Of a DNA stretch of 64,000 nucleotides, positions 1-10,183 are shown piece by piece. The notes beneath the pieces were generated by a model. That model searched no databases. It saw nothing but the letters and a program-made list of their open reading frames with translations, and was not told the DNA's origin. The first letter of the stretch is position 1. The number at the start of each line of letters is the position of its first letter. Both the position numbers and the translations under genes were made by a program. Source of the DNA: Beroe forskalii. Lineage: Eukaryota; Ctenophora; Nuda; Beroida; Beroidae. The stretch is taken from positions 992,001 to 1,056,000 of the forward strand of contig WFMF01000014.1 in NCBI GenBank assembly GCA_011033025.1, given 5' to 3'.

Positions 1-384
1 GGTTTCTTCATGTTCTGCATGTTTCGGAACCATGTCAGGACATCTGATGTGCTTTTCCACTGGTTGACGCTCGTCTTCTCACCTATCTCTGAAACTACCC
101 GTTCAATGATGCATTTGCTGACTTTTCCCAGGTCAGACTTAGCGGGGTTAATCAAACGGCACGGATGAGCTGAATAAAAATTTTCCTTGTGGTCTTTAAA
201 AGTGATAAAACACTGGTTTTCTGAATATTTTTCCAGTCTGTCGTCGATTTTAAGTGCTGATGCTAGTGTCCTCGTAGAGTCATCAACTTTCTTCTGTTCG
301 GCCGAATTTCCTACTTTGTAGTCTTTGGTGATGTTGTTAAGGAGGGTCTTTGTGTAGATCTCAGGTGAGACCTGGTAGAGGTTA
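1..384 (-). pseudogene. Retroelement reverse transcriptase fragment, downstream part
   Basis: Read on the minus strand this stretch is open and encodes a reverse-transcriptase-type segment with motifs such as ITFKDHKENF and CRLINPAKSDLGKVSK. I recognise these from RT ORFs that are abundant in aquatic invertebrate genomes, in elements that also carry a C-terminal GIY-YIG region. It runs off the window's left edge. Its upstream part lies at 1322-1700, and the two are separated by an inserted 937-bp element. It is a dead fragment: the ORF is interrupted by the insertion and by a frameshift upstream. Family assignment to Penelope-like elements is an inference from similarity to the element at 19.4-20.3 kb. 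Confidence 0.7.
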
Positions 385-1321
385 GGGTGATGACTAATTA
401 TCTGGAATTATTTCAATGTATTCTTGTGGGCAAATCGAGATCATGTTAGAGCTCAAATATGATTATTCTGGATCCAAAAAGTCTGCCGATTCAGAACAAC
501 ATCATGAGAAAATTTGAAAACCCTGCTTCCCCATGCTACTGGCCGATTTGTCCGAGAAGGTACAAAAAAATCTTGCACAAAATTTAAATGACAATAATTA
601 TCTCCAAAAGTGTTATTTAAGCCTTACTATGGGATGATTCTGAGCAGGAGGGTCTCAAGAGTGACTGCAGTAAGTAGCATCACTAACTTATCCAGTGGTG
701 ACCCTATGGAACCTAAAACGTGTTTGAAATCGTCAATTTTAGGATAATGTCACTTTCATAAAACTGCGATTTTGGGTAATTGTTAATCCAAAATTCTGCA
801 TACCAATGAATGGAAGTGGTCCAAAGACATGAGTTATGTTTAATGAGGTCCCTGCCATCAAATCTGAGTGTTCAGACCACCTAGGTCCTGTTCTAAGACT
901 TTCTTAAGGCCTGGTGTAGCAAAAAAACACACACTTTTTCCAGAAATTTGGCGTGATTTTAGCTCTAAAATCCAAGAATTTTCTTGATATTCAACGAAAA
1001 ATGCATGTAGAGGTCTTCATTAGTGTCTCAGCTAACGAAGTTCATGAATAAACCTAGATGGCAACTGATGGGAATGCTCCTGTATGCAATTTTCCAATCA
1101 TATGTCAGGAAGTCAATCTTTGAATTTGTGCAAGATTTTTTTGTACCTTCTCGGACTAATCGGCCGGTAGCATGGGAAAACAGGGTTTTCAAATTTTCTC
1201 ATGATGTTATTCTGAATCAGCAGACTTTTTAGGTCCAGAATAAGCACATCTGAGCTCTAACATGATCTCGATTTGCCCACAAGAATACATTGAAATAATT
1301 CCATATAAATAGTCATCACCC
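385..1321. mobile_element. Foldback/MITE-like DNA element inside the RT fragment
   Basis: This 937-bp element has terminal inverted repeats of about 200 bp: positions about 385-600 are the near-perfect reverse complement of about 1110-1321. The ends are GGGTGATGAC and GTCATCACCC. It is flanked by the 4-bp direct repeat GTTA at 381-384 and 1322-1325. Removing the element and one GTTA joins the two RT pieces in frame (VEADKTN followed by LYQVSPEIY), which shows a clean insertion. No transposase is encoded; the small ORF at 1023-1232 lies partly in the repeat arm and is not a gene. A diverged copy of its inner part lies at about 57.8-58.0 kb. Confidence 0.85.
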
Positions 1322-1700
1322 GTTAGTTTTGTCTGCCTCCACTATAACTTTACTACCAGTCTTTAACTCTTTGAGATCATTGGCCATTTTGTTCTGAAAT
1401 TCATTCGTGTGCTTTGAAAATTTCACGTTACTGATCAAAATCGAAAAGGGCAGGTATGGGGGGTGGCGAATTGTTCGATTTTAGCCCGAATTTTTCGTCG
1501 AATTCATCACTGCCGATGTCTTCGTCTTTACTTTGATTTTTCTCGTACCAGAAAACTTTCCATCTGAGTCGTCGGATGAAGTTCTCAGTCTGGTGAATGA
1601 GTGACTTTAAATACGCATTCTGAGTGGGGAGAGGAATATTCTTCAAGGAGTAACCCAGATTACACTTTGTCAAGTTCACCATGTTCTACTTTACTGCGAT
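1322..1700 (-). pseudogene. Retroelement reverse transcriptase fragment, upstream part
   Basis: The minus strand encodes an 84-residue stretch starting MVNLTKCNLGYSLKN at 1682 and ending FDFDQ plus a stop near 1428. After a one-base shift it continues as NVKFSKHTNEFQNKMANDL and SKVIVEADKTN up to the inserted element. The sequence resembles the region N-terminal to the RT core in the same retroelement family. The frameshift near 1430 and the insertion at 1321 show that it is no longer functional. The ATG at 1682 may be the original ORF start or simply the first Met left. Confidence 0.6.
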
Positions 1701-2340
1701 CTGATTGAAAGTGCTCAATCTATCTATCTATATAATGGCAACCCTTTTGTGAAGCTTTAACGAGCTCCGAAGGGGCGAAGTTGTTAGCTGTGGTCCATTA
1801 AACGGACCAACTGTTTTGGTTGGAGAGAGCAACGACTCGGACTCTGAGTAGCAAGTATGAGGAGGCAACTGTCACCAATGAATAAGAACTCTGAATTTTA
1901 TTTAGTTTTATTAAAGTGTTGAATTTAAGTGGGTCGTAGGGAATCTTTTTTTGAATATGTGAGTTCCCGGAGGGGAAAATCTTATTATTATTATTAGTAT
2001 ATTATAAGCTTCAAGGTGTCATAACTCGTTTTTATCGAAGTGATCTGAAATTTTGACAATAGTGCCTTCGACTCATACACTTCCGATGAAGAAATTTTGG
2101 TGCAATTCCGGCAATAGAAAGTCTGCCAAATTTCGGCCTGAAAAATAGCCAGTTCATGAAAACATATAGTTGGGGGCTGGCAAGCAAAGTTACGGAAACT
2201 CGTCCTCGGGCCCTCGGACTCGATGAAATCGGCTGTAACGAGCTCACCTTCGGGTCCTTAGGCTCGCGCCTTCGGTCCTCACACTGTTAGGGTCGCCGTC
2301 CAATGCTCGCCCTCGGGCTCGCAAACCGCCGCGGGGTGTT
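1701..2340. other. Intergenic, nothing recognised
   Basis: Low-complexity and AT-rich sequence with a TTATTA run near 1982-1996. No exon or RNA gene could be supported on either strand. Confidence 0.4.
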
Positions 2341-2354
2341 TGCCAGCCCCCTGA

Positions 2355-2455
2355 TTGTACTCATGTACAATGTACAATTTACAACGCACAATGTACAACG
2401 TAAACCGTACAATCTACAATCTTCATTCTTCAATCTATAATGTACAATCTACATG
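2355..2455 (+). repeat. Degenerate TACAAT-type short tandem repeat
   Basis: The words TGTACAAT, TTTACAAC and TCTACAAT recur about every 7-14 bp. The array sits just upstream of a plausible plus-strand splice acceptor at 2475-2476. Confidence 0.6.
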
Positions 2456-2476
2456 TCACCTCGTTTTCTCTCCTAG

Positions 2477-2537
2477 GCAAACGAAGAGCGAGTCAGTGAA
2501 GGACGTCCAGACCACCAACAATGCCACTGACACTCAG
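2477..2537 (+). CDS. Possible small internal exon (61 nt), unknown gene
   Basis: A pyrimidine-rich acceptor (TTTTCTCTCCTAG) precedes a 61-nt stretch followed by the donor CAG|GTAAAC. In the frame that begins with one base completing a prior codon, it reads QTKSESVKDVQ then TTNNATDTQ and ends in phase 0. The 27-nt candidate exon at 5420 also begins in phase 0 and would join in frame. I do not recognise the product. The gene would run antisense to the RGS-like and CYB561-like genes, so this is tentative. Confidence 0.35.
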
Positions 2538-2624
2538 GTAAACCAGGTTTGAAGAATCACTTAAACATCACGTTATAATTAATATATTAGACTTCACATT
2601 CGGTGGTGTCTGTACCCATGAGCT

Positions 2625-2690
2625 CCCATGACATTGACCAATCAGCGCCCTAACTCTGCGCGCTGATTGATCGATACCATGACGATTTCG
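2625..2690. promoter_or_regulatory. CCAAT-type inverted pair, possible promoter element
   Basis: GACCAATCAGCGC is followed closely by GCGCGCTGATTGATC, an inverted CCAAT-box pair that also forms a hairpin. It may be regulatory or a remnant of a hairpin element. No transcription start can be tied to it. Confidence 0.25.
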
Positions 2691-2756
2691 AGGTCTTATA
2701 CGCTGCCAATGATTGTACTAAAGTCTCATGTAAAAAATCCACCGGCATATGCATTA

Positions 2757-3390
2757 TACTAGGTGTGTACCCGTCCTACTAGGTGTGTACCCGTCCTACT
2801 AGGTGTGTACCCGTCCTACTAGGTGTGTACCCGTCCTACTAGGTGTGTACCCGTCCTACTAGGTGTGTACCCGTCCTACTAGGTGTGTACCCGTCCTACT
2901 AGGTGTGTACCCGTCCTACTAGGTGTGTACCCGTCCTACTAGGTGTGTACCCGTCCTACTAGGTGTGTACCCGTCCTACTAGGTGTGTACCCGTCCTACT
3001 AGGTGTGTACCCGTCCTACTAGGTGTGTACCCGTCCTACTAGGTGTGTACCCGTCCTACTAGGTGTGTACCCGTCCTACTAGGTGTGTACCCGTCCTACT
3101 AGGTGTGTACCCGTCCTACTAGGTGTGTACCCGTCCTACTAGGTGTGTACCCGTCTACTAGGTGTGTGCCGTCCTACTAGGTATTATTACCCGTCCTACT
3201 AGGTGTGTGCCCGTCCTACTAGGTGTGTACCCGTCCTACTAGGTGTGTACCCGTCCTACTAGGTGTGTGCCCGTCCCTACTAGGTGTGCCCGTCCTACTA
3301 GGTGTGTACCCGTCCTACTAGGTGTGTACCCGTCCTACTAGGTGTGTACCCGTCCTACTAGGTGTGTACCCGTCCTACTAGGTGTGTACT
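2757..3390. repeat. 20-bp minisatellite, about 31 copies
   Basis: The unit is AGGTGTGTACCCGTCCTACT. About the first 19 units are identical, followed by units with small indels and substitutions between about 3150 and 3300, then perfect units again. Such homogeneity indicates recent expansion or gene conversion. The array has no coding continuity. Confidence 0.95.
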
Positions 3391-3658
3391 CATCATAAGC
3401 AACTCAATGGCGAAGGAATTTTCAAAAAATTCGAAAATTTGATTTTTTGCGTAAAAAAGGGCGTGCCTTCCCACGCCCCTCAGGGTGGCCGAAAAAAAAA
3501 TCTCATTATTTTTCTGACTTATTATAAAGTTTTTGCAACACGACGGAAAAATAATTTTGTTGCCCACTTGAAATCCATAACGCCACATATTAATAAATAT
3601 ATGTATATATTAACAACACGCATTATATATATAGTAAGATAAGAAGTAAGATAGGTAA

Positions 3659-4061
3659 ATTGAGCGATCCGTCGAGACCAGTATCGCGCCAGTAGCACGC
3701 CAGTATCACGCCAGTTTCGCGCCAATATCAGGCCAGCAGGCCTACATCACGCCGGTATCGCGCCAGTATCACGCTAGTACCGCACCAGTATTACGCCAGT
3801 ATCGCGCCAGTCGAAACTAACTTAAAGCCAGGACGCCAGTAACACGCTTAAATAAGTGTCGACTGGCGTAATACTGGTGTCATACTGGCGTGCTACTGGC
3901 GCGGAACTGGCGTGATACTAGCGCGATACATGCGTGCTATTGGCGTGCGACTGGCGCGCTACTGGCGTGCTACTGGCGTGATACTGGCGCGATAACGGCA
4001 TGAGGTAGGCCTGATACTGGCGCGATACTGGCGTGATACTGGCCTTGACGGATCGCTCAAT
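3659..4061. mobile_element. Foldback element built of 11-bp repeats
   Basis: The termini ATTGAGCGATCCGTC and GACGGATCGCTCAAT are perfect inverted repeats flanked by TAA on both sides (3656-3658 and 4062-4064), a target duplication like that of PIF/Harbinger elements. The left half is a degenerate array of CCAGTATCGCG (11 bp). The right half is the same array inverted (GATACTGGCGTG), so the whole element can fold into one hairpin. No coding capacity. Confidence 0.85.
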
Positions 4062-4384
4062 TAACCTCAAGATAGTAAGATATACACTATGCAGGTAGAA
4101 GCCCTCTCGAGCCGTTTTTTATATTTAACTGCATAATTTACGGGTAGATATTAGAATGAAAACATTTAGTGAAGCCGGTCGGACCTTTTTAATGATATCC
4201 TGATATCTCCTGTGAATATGTAATTCACTGTGCTTTATAGGCAGCATAAATTATTCAGGAAGTATCACTTGTGCACTGTGGTATGTAGATCAATGCTGCA
4301 TACCAATAAATGATCTGAAATCTCTTTTTTGACTCAAATTGCCATTACTATGATTGATCAAACCATTGGTTTCCGTGGATTTTT

Positions 4385-4565
4385 TATAATCTTTAAAGCC
4401 TCACTCTCATGAAAATAAGACACTCCTCCGTCGTGTTTTATTTTTGATTAAATCACTCGCTACCGCTCGTGATTTAATCGTGATTTAATTTCCTCCGACA
4501 CTACGTGTCCTCGGAAATTAAATCTCATAAAGTATGAGCGTTACGGCTTTAAAGCTTGTATATAA
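4385..4565. mobile_element. Small hairpin MITE-like repeat
   Basis: CTTTAAAGCCTCACTCTCAT near 4388 is mirrored by ATGAGCGTTACGGCTTTAAAG near 4535. Between them are smaller palindromes (GATTAAATCACTCGC with GCTCGTGATTTAATC, and CCTCCGACAC with TGTCCTCGG). A similar motif set recurs near 31.0-31.15 kb. Confidence 0.55.
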
Positions 4566-5400
4566 GCCTTGCTTCCCTCTTGATTGAAACTTTCTCTGCT
4601 TAATGGAAATACCTTTTTTACGGTGTAGGTTGTGTGAAGCTTCTGATTCGAAAATTAAGTTTCTGGGTTTTATCATTCACCTTTTTAAGCAAAATTAATA
4701 ACACTACACTGATGTTTGAGGTGGCATCTAAAGTCGATAAGGTAAACTTTGAACCAAAATCAGTTTCTGCTAACGCTTGACTTTTTGATAATGAAATTCA
4801 ATTTGCATATTTAATCTTTATGGCTCTTACTGAGTTACAGAGATCTATAACTTAACATTAAAAATAATCCTTGTGTGATTTTTGTGTCAGGATTTCACAT
4901 CCATGCATGAAACCTTATAATAACTACTGAATCAAAAGACATGTAACTACCCTGTATACCACACGGAAGGGGATAAATTTCGATTTAGAATACCTAGAAT
5001 CGCAAATTAAGAGGCGCTGCAAGCCATCCTGCCTCATGTCATCGTGTGTGAGACTTTCAGATTTTAAAATATCTGTTTTAATTCTTCGTAATGATTTCGT
5101 GATTTTTATTGATCATTTGCCGTACATATAAAACATTAGGTATAATCATGAGGGAGTTCTGTCTTGAGTGAGTCTTGCGAGAGTCAACTGTGAGCTGAAA
5201 AGTGAAAATGTTATCTCTGTGTGTTAAGTCCCCTTTCTCAATTAGACCTTAATTACCCGAATACCAATTAACTGTATACCTTGAATTTGTTCCTTAATTT
5301 AAAAGAGAACTGTATGAAAGTAAAATGAGAGCTCTGTGAAATGTTTGACTGAGAGTTTGAATTTGGAAAGGTTTGAAGGTAGAATCTTCACATTTGACTA
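4566..5400. other. AT-rich non-coding stretch
   Basis: No supported exon, RNA gene or clear repeat on either strand; ordinary intergenic or intronic DNA. Confidence 0.4.
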
Positions 5401-5419
5401 ATAATTTCTAATTGCGCAG

Positions 5420-5446
5420 CAGCAAACTAGAGAGGCGGCGACCAAG
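5420..5446 (+). CDS. Possible 27-nt microexon, unknown gene
   Basis: An acceptor (TTTCTAATTGCGCAG) and a strong donor (AAG|GTGAGT) bound exactly 27 nt reading QQTREAATK in phase 0. That is compatible with the candidate exon at 2477-2537 upstream and with the candidate exon starting at 18022 (phase 0, VEVLPWKKSVNYEEIPWFK). Three phase-compatible candidates on one strand argue weakly for a real plus-strand gene. The size makes chance possible. Confidence 0.35.
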
Positions 5447-5689
5447 GTGAGTAGAAGTTGGAAGTAAAAACCTCGCCAATTAGGCGGGGCTGCTTCATAT
5501 TACCGTGGTGTCTCAACCTTTTCATGTGGCGCAGGATGAGGCTGAGACATCAATCTAATAATGACGAACTCTTAACTGCCTGATTTTATCTTGCGCGGTA
5601 TCAATAAGCAGTTTAAGGGAGGCTTGACTTAGTAACCCCCAGTGAAGTAAATCCTCCCATAGATGTTAGAGCGGATTTTGGTAGTCCAT

Positions 5690-6420
5690 AGGGTCAAGAA
5701 CTACCAAAAAAAGTTGTCCAAAAAATTCCTTGGGGAACCTTGATTTTTTACCCCTTTTTTACCCGCGGGTAGGGTAAAACTTCGATTGCCGATATCTCCG
5801 CTTCCCCTTGAGATAGAAAGCTCAACAACCACACTAAAATGTTCGCAATGGTCAAATTAGGTCGGACGGATCATGGTTCCAAGTCGCTATCTTGCAACGT
5901 TTTCGAGATAATCGCCAAAAAACCCTTTTTCACCATACGCAAAGGGGCAAAAATATGGTTCAGGTAAATATGGCCATACTGGGGATAAATTGGCACTTAT
6001 CATGATTTGAAATGCATGTATGGGTTTTTCATAGACTAAAGTTGTACCAAAAAAGTTGTCCAAGATATTCCATGAGGAACCCCCTTTTCTAACTCCTTTT
6101 CTTGACCTTGCGTAAGCCCAAATTTTTAATAAAGAGATCTCAGCTTCCCCTTGAGATAGAAAGCTCAACAACCACACTAAAATGTTCGCAATGGTCAAAT
6201 TAGGTCGGGCGGATCATAGTTCCAAGTCAATATCTTGCACCGTTTTCGAGATAATCGCCAAAAAACCCTTTTTCACATGCCAAATGGGCAAAAATATGGT
6301 TCAGGTAAATTTGGCCATACTGTGGGTAAATTGGCACTTATGATTTGAAATGCATTTATCGGTTGTTCATAGACTGAAGTTGTGCCCCTAAAAAGTTGTC
6401 GAAAACAAAAATTTTTCTAG
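5690..6420. repeat. Tandem repeat, about 350-bp unit, two copies
   Basis: The block running from CCTTGAGATAGAAAGCTC through TTCGCAATGGTCAAATTAGG, TCGAGATAATCGCCAAAAAA and ATGATTTGAAATGCAT occurs twice, near 5800-6060 and 6145-6395. The copies differ by scattered substitutions and indels. The ORF at 5887-6198 lies inside it and is not supported as a gene. Confidence 0.8.
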
Positions 6421-6459
6421 AGGTCACCCAGACCAAGGATTTTTTGCTCTAAAATGGCC

Positions 6460-6720
6460 ATTAAAACCCATTTATACTTAATGAATTGCACCGAAAGACC
6501 CAAATCCCGATCTTATACGATGATTTAGGTCATTATCGTGTTATATAATGACGTTCACGAGAATAAAAGGCAAGTTGTAAAAGTTTAATTTGACCTAAAT
6601 TGACTGGCCTTTAATTTGACCGGCCCCACTTTAACCGGCCTTTCTTTTAACCGGCCCTTTGGACAAAAATCTCAAAGTCATTTTTGTCCTTAAGGGCCGG
6701 TTAAATAAAGGCCAATAAGG
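6460..6720. mobile_element. Partial MITE, CCTTATTGGCC family
   Basis: The right end GGCCAATAAGG is followed by TA at 6721-6722, matching the terminus of the complete copy at 47347-47763. Internal GGCCGGTTAA and TTGTCC motifs, and a block around 6465-6545, match that copy in opposite orientation. The left terminus is not recognisable. Confidence 0.65.
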
Positions 6721-6897
6721 TATCTGACAAGATTTTGAAAAACAATCAATTTCAAGGTTAGAATGAACTGAGCATCGAACCTAAATTCCTGTCAGCTAGC
6801 AGAAGTTTACAGTTACACTCGATGCCACTACACCAAAAACTCCAAAATACCCCGACTTGACTGATATTATAAAGGAGCAGTTGCTTGATTTATTACG

Positions 6898-6988
6898 CCA
6901 TTTTTTGGAAATTTCTCCCCCATATTTAGAGATTTCTCCCCCATTTTTAGATATTTCTCCCCCATATTTAGAGATTTCTCCCCCACCC
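6898..6988. repeat. Short tandem array of TTTCTCCCCCATATTTAGAGA
   Basis: About four units of roughly 20 bp beginning TTTCTCCCCCA lie just downstream (in gene sense) of the last RGS-like exon found. The overlapping ORFs in both strands come only from this repeat. Confidence 0.8.
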
Positions 6989-7131
6989 GGGCACTTTTCA
7001 GAATTAACACTACGGATAAAGGTAGTATACACAAATTCTCCCACAATCCTCTAAATCACGATCTCTGCTAACCCTCTCATTTGCCTTTTTGTAAAACAAA
7101 AACGCAATTGGAGAGGGAAAAAAGGAATTAC

Positions 7132-7326
7132 CTCTGCCTGTGCTGTCTTGAGAAGTCTCGCTACGACCTCAAAGTTCTTGATTTTATCAACTTCCTTCTT
7201 CTTTATCCTTTCGAAGAGAGGGACTTTGTGCACTAGCACGTCCACCATTGTAGAATTCGACTCCTTCATTATCTTGTCAAGAATCTCCTTCCGTGGTGCT
7301 TCAGGTAATTCAAACTTGGACCCTTG
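7132..7326 (-). CDS. RGS22-like gene, exon D
   Basis: This 195-nt exon (65 codons, phase 0 to phase 0) encodes QGSKFELPEAPRKEILDKIM, then DVLVHKVPLFERIKKKEVDK and VARLLKTAQAE. The acceptor is preceded by a pure C tract (about 12 C on the minus strand); the donor is GAG|GTAATT. It follows the exon carrying the RGS-type core, so it would form the C-terminal helices of that domain. It is the last exon I can place for this gene; nothing convincing continues it between 7.1 kb and the left edge. Confidence 0.75.
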
Positions 7327-7465
7327 CTGGGGGGGGGGGGGAGTTATTCGAGCTGTACAAGTACAACTACCAGTCTAACAAATTTTTGATCGCTCGACAA
7401 TTGATTTTAAGACTCATTCAATGCCAGTCGAAGTCTCAGTAAAATGATGCTCTTCAGCTACCCAC

Positions 7466-7668
7466 CTTCAAGTAAAGGACCTCTATCGCACTGAAGGCTT
7501 CCTTCCTGGCCCTATCATCAGTGAGGATGTGGAACTTCTCGCAGTCCATCCAGAAGCAGACCAGCTTAGCCATGTCCCGGCTGCCCAGGAAGATCCTGAA
7601 TCTGTTGATACCCAGCGGGGTTTTCAGTTCGTGGAACAGGTGCAGGGACTTGCCGTCGAAATCCAGGT
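7466..7668 (-). CDS. RGS22-like gene, exon C (RGS-type core)
   Basis: This 203-nt exon starts with two bases that complete an Asp codon from exon B and ends in phase 0 (CTTTACTTGAAG|GTGGGT). It encodes DLDFDGKSLHLFHEL, INRFRIFLGSRDMAKLVCFW, MDCEKFHIL and ARKEAFSAIEVLYLK. The pattern of FRxFL..., LxFWxDCExF and a later helix with aromatic residues is that of RGS-type helical folds, as in the repeated RGS domains of RGS22. Canonical RGS proteins act as GTPase accelerators on Galpha; whether this divergent domain does so cannot be told from sequence. Confidence 0.8.
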
Positions 7669-7793
7669 CTGATATTGATAAATCACTATGAATTATAAAG
7701 AGTGGAAGAGTTATTTACAAATGGCACAATTACCATGAAATGTCATAGTTGTGGCATGAAACTGGTGTGATCTGGTAGTTTTTCCTCCCTTAC

Positions 7794-7969
7794 CTTGTAC
7801 GAGGTCGAATGAGAACCTATACTCGAGGTAGAGGTGACTCCTCATGAAGTAAGGGAGTCGGAACACTATGACCCACGCCGTTATCATCTCGTGGTCCACC
7901 CGGAACCTTCTTCTTCGGAGGGGTGGGTCCAGGGAGAACTGCTTAGGATCGTTCTTGTAGGTCATCCGC
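7794..7969 (-). CDS. RGS22-like gene, exon B
   Basis: A 176-nt exon (one base + 58 codons + one base) with acceptor TTTCTGATTCCAG and donor CAAG|GTAAGG. It encodes RRMTYKNDPKQFSLDPPLRR, then HEMITAWVIVFRLPYFMRSH and LYLEYRFSFDLVQ. The segment with W...RLP.F..S.LYLEYR resembles the N-terminal part of RGS22, just before its RGS repeats. Both joints restore complete codons (AGG Arg with exon A, GAC Asp with exon C), which supports the gene model. Confidence 0.8.
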
Positions 7970-8584
7970 CTGGAATCAGAAATATTAGGCACAATAATAG
8001 TCCAAATTACAAGATCTTGCTAAATCGTCCATCTGATTGTGACCGCTGGAATTATCTTGTTCTTACTGCTTAAGGCTGCTTATAACTTTACATTTATGAA
8101 TACCGATAAGAGCAGGTACCTATAATTCTATCGGACGTAGGGCTACACTCTAAAGCCATATATTATGAAACAGATGGTTTTAGCGACAACTTTCTTTTTC
8201 CTTTTTTAAAAGTAAATTTGTTAAGAAAAAGTGTATACATTGCGTGTATTTTTCGAATTCCCGTTTCACGTGGCAGTATCACAGTAACTCCGAAGCAGTT
8301 AACTAATGCTTTGAACCTGCGTCATAAACATCCCTTATCCCCTAGCACTAGATATAAATGTTATGGAATATCAGTGCTCTGAAAGGAGAAACAGGAATAC
8401 TGCGAGTGATAGCACAAATTATACGATATAATTGTATAATTGCATAGAATGTGAATGAGGAATTGAGTGTAGAGTTGTACATAATAGAGGATGGGAAATC
8501 AATTCAGGTTGAAATAAAGGAGTGGATGGCTCCTGACAATAGCGAACTGTCAAAGTGTGGGGACTAGGGCATAGATACACTTGC

Positions 8585-9195
8585 CACTTTGACCTGGCGG
8601 CGGATTGATGCAGGTCTTACGCCAGTCTATGAATATAGCAGGTCTAATGCAGGTTAGGTGCGGGTCTTTTGTAGGTTTGGTGCAACGCTAATCTCACAAA
8701 GTGAGTCAGAACTCTGTACTTGTGGTAGTTTGGCGCAGACCTACCCTTGGTTTGATCCGGGCCCAGTACAGGTGTAGCACTGGGGATCGGGGTCCGAGGT
8801 CGGCTTTTTGCTGTTCCCGATAGAGGAAAACGCCAGCTACCAGTAGGTTTTTACTTTTTACCGCATGTAAAAAAGTTAGTTCCTACTGTCCTAGCCGAAT
8901 TTATGAATTTTTCAAATCACGATTTCGCCTGTAATTGCAGGGGCAATAATAGTAACAATATTTGCACTGCTATCAGTAAAACCCACCATCAGATACCGTG
9001 AGTGACTATGACTCACACCGGGGGGATTGTGTTCTTTATTGTCGACAATATTTCTCACTTTGTATACATCTCCAGGCAATGGGATTCGTACTGCAAAAGA
9101 ACCTCGCCAAACCTGCATCAGACTTGCACTAGGCTGGCACAATACCGGCAAAAAACCTGCATTCGCCCAGTACTACAGGTCAAATGAAAATTTAA
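8585..9195. mobile_element. Degenerate foldback element with TGCAGGT-type repeats
   Basis: CACTTTGACCTG near 8590 and CAGGTCAAATG near 9176 form inverted termini. Inward of each lie diverged arrays of about 10-11 bp built on TGCAGGTTTGG and TGCCAG, in opposite orientation in the two halves. A further fragment with TCTAATGCAGGTCTTGTGCC lies at about 61030-61090. The element sits in the intron between exons A and B of the RGS22-like gene. The small ORFs inside it are not genes. Confidence 0.6.
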
Positions 9196-9386
9196 AGCAA
9201 TTCCATCCGAAAATGACGAAGATACAGCAGAATTAAGTCAACCTCGGGCTGAATCGGACAGTTTCTACGTCATTTTTGAATGAAAATGCTTCAAATTTTC
9301 ACAAACGCTATCTTATTCTTATGCCATAAGCAGCTGTATTCACACAAATATTGGTCTATTCAGAATTGAAAAAGTCGCATGCCCAC

Positions 9387-9679
9387 CTTGAGAAAAGCGG
9401 CAAGTTGAGAAAGAGGTTGACGTAGTTGGAGAATATCTCGCAACTCATCAAGATCCGGAACTGGTTGAGATCTGCAACTGAGAGCGGGCAAGGGAAGAGG
9501 GGCAGGTATTCACCACCGCCGTTCTTCAAAGCGTCAGGGTTCTCCAGGAGAACTTTACCCAGGTTACCCTCGAGTTGCTCCAGAAGCTTCCTGGGGTTCT
9601 CCTTCAGCATGTCATCTAACTGGGTGTCAGACCGGGAGCCCAGCAGGCCCGGGCCCTGCTTTTCCATGGGAGGGCGGCC
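9387..9679 (-). CDS. RGS22-like gene, exon A (possible start exon)
   Basis: This 293-nt exon, acceptor GATAGTTTGTCAG and donor TCAAG|GTGGGC, encodes GRPPMEKQGPGLLGSRSDTQ, then LLEQLEGNLGKVLLENPDAL and FSNYVNLFLNLPLFS. The motif (D/N)Y(F/V)NxFLxLPxF is the hallmark N-terminal motif of RGS22-like proteins and is also present in the gene at 58.2 kb. The first Met is four codons after the acceptor, so translation could start here with a spliced 5' UTR, or the exon could be internal. It ends in phase 2, matching exon B. Confidence 0.78.
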
Positions 9680-10183
9680 CTGACAAACTATCAGAACTTA
9701 GAGGGCTTGATAAACTAAATTAGTTAGGTGGTACAATGATTCTTTTACAGAGAGAAATTCAAAACATGAAACTATTCCAGGACTTATTACGATTAACGAT
9801 ATTCAAGGCAATCATTTCTTCAGTTTACCTGGAGCTGTGTTGGAGTGATGAATAACTACTGAGTTCACAGAATTCAAAACAATTTGAAGGAAATAAAGTC
9901 GCACGTGCAACTTTTGTTTCCCTTGGTAACACTTGAGAACACTATAAATGCTGCATGATTCTTGAGAATTATCGCTATCACTCATTTTACTTTTGTTCCT
10001 TATCTGTTTAATTGTCAGAAACAAACCAAAAACAATTCTTGAAAGATAATAAATCATTGTTTGATGTTATTGGTCAATTTGACATCGATATTTGTAAGTA
10101 TAATAACCCATACCATTCCTATCCATTTAAAATAACCTAATAACTAAACCACTGAAGGATTATGTTAAGTCCGAAACACCAAC
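9680..10183. other. Short gap between the RGS22-like and CYB561-like genes
   Basis: Only about 0.5 kb separates the stop codon of the CYB561-like gene from the RGS22-like exon A, both on the minus strand. A minus-strand reading frame from about 9984 begins MSDSDNSQESCSIYSVLK and could be a first exon, but its best donor (CCAG|GTAAAC) is out of phase with exon A. I leave the RGS gene's 5' end open. Confidence 0.4.

Noticed and set aside
1700..1860. Hammerhead ribozyme of a Penelope-like element
   Set aside because: GGTCC...GGACC forms a short stem, but the conserved CTGATGA and GAAA cores are absent here and around 20.3-20.5 kb.
2757..3390. CRISPR array
   Set aside because: The units are contiguous 20-bp repeats with no unique spacers, in a eukaryotic context. 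The same holds for the other tandem arrays.
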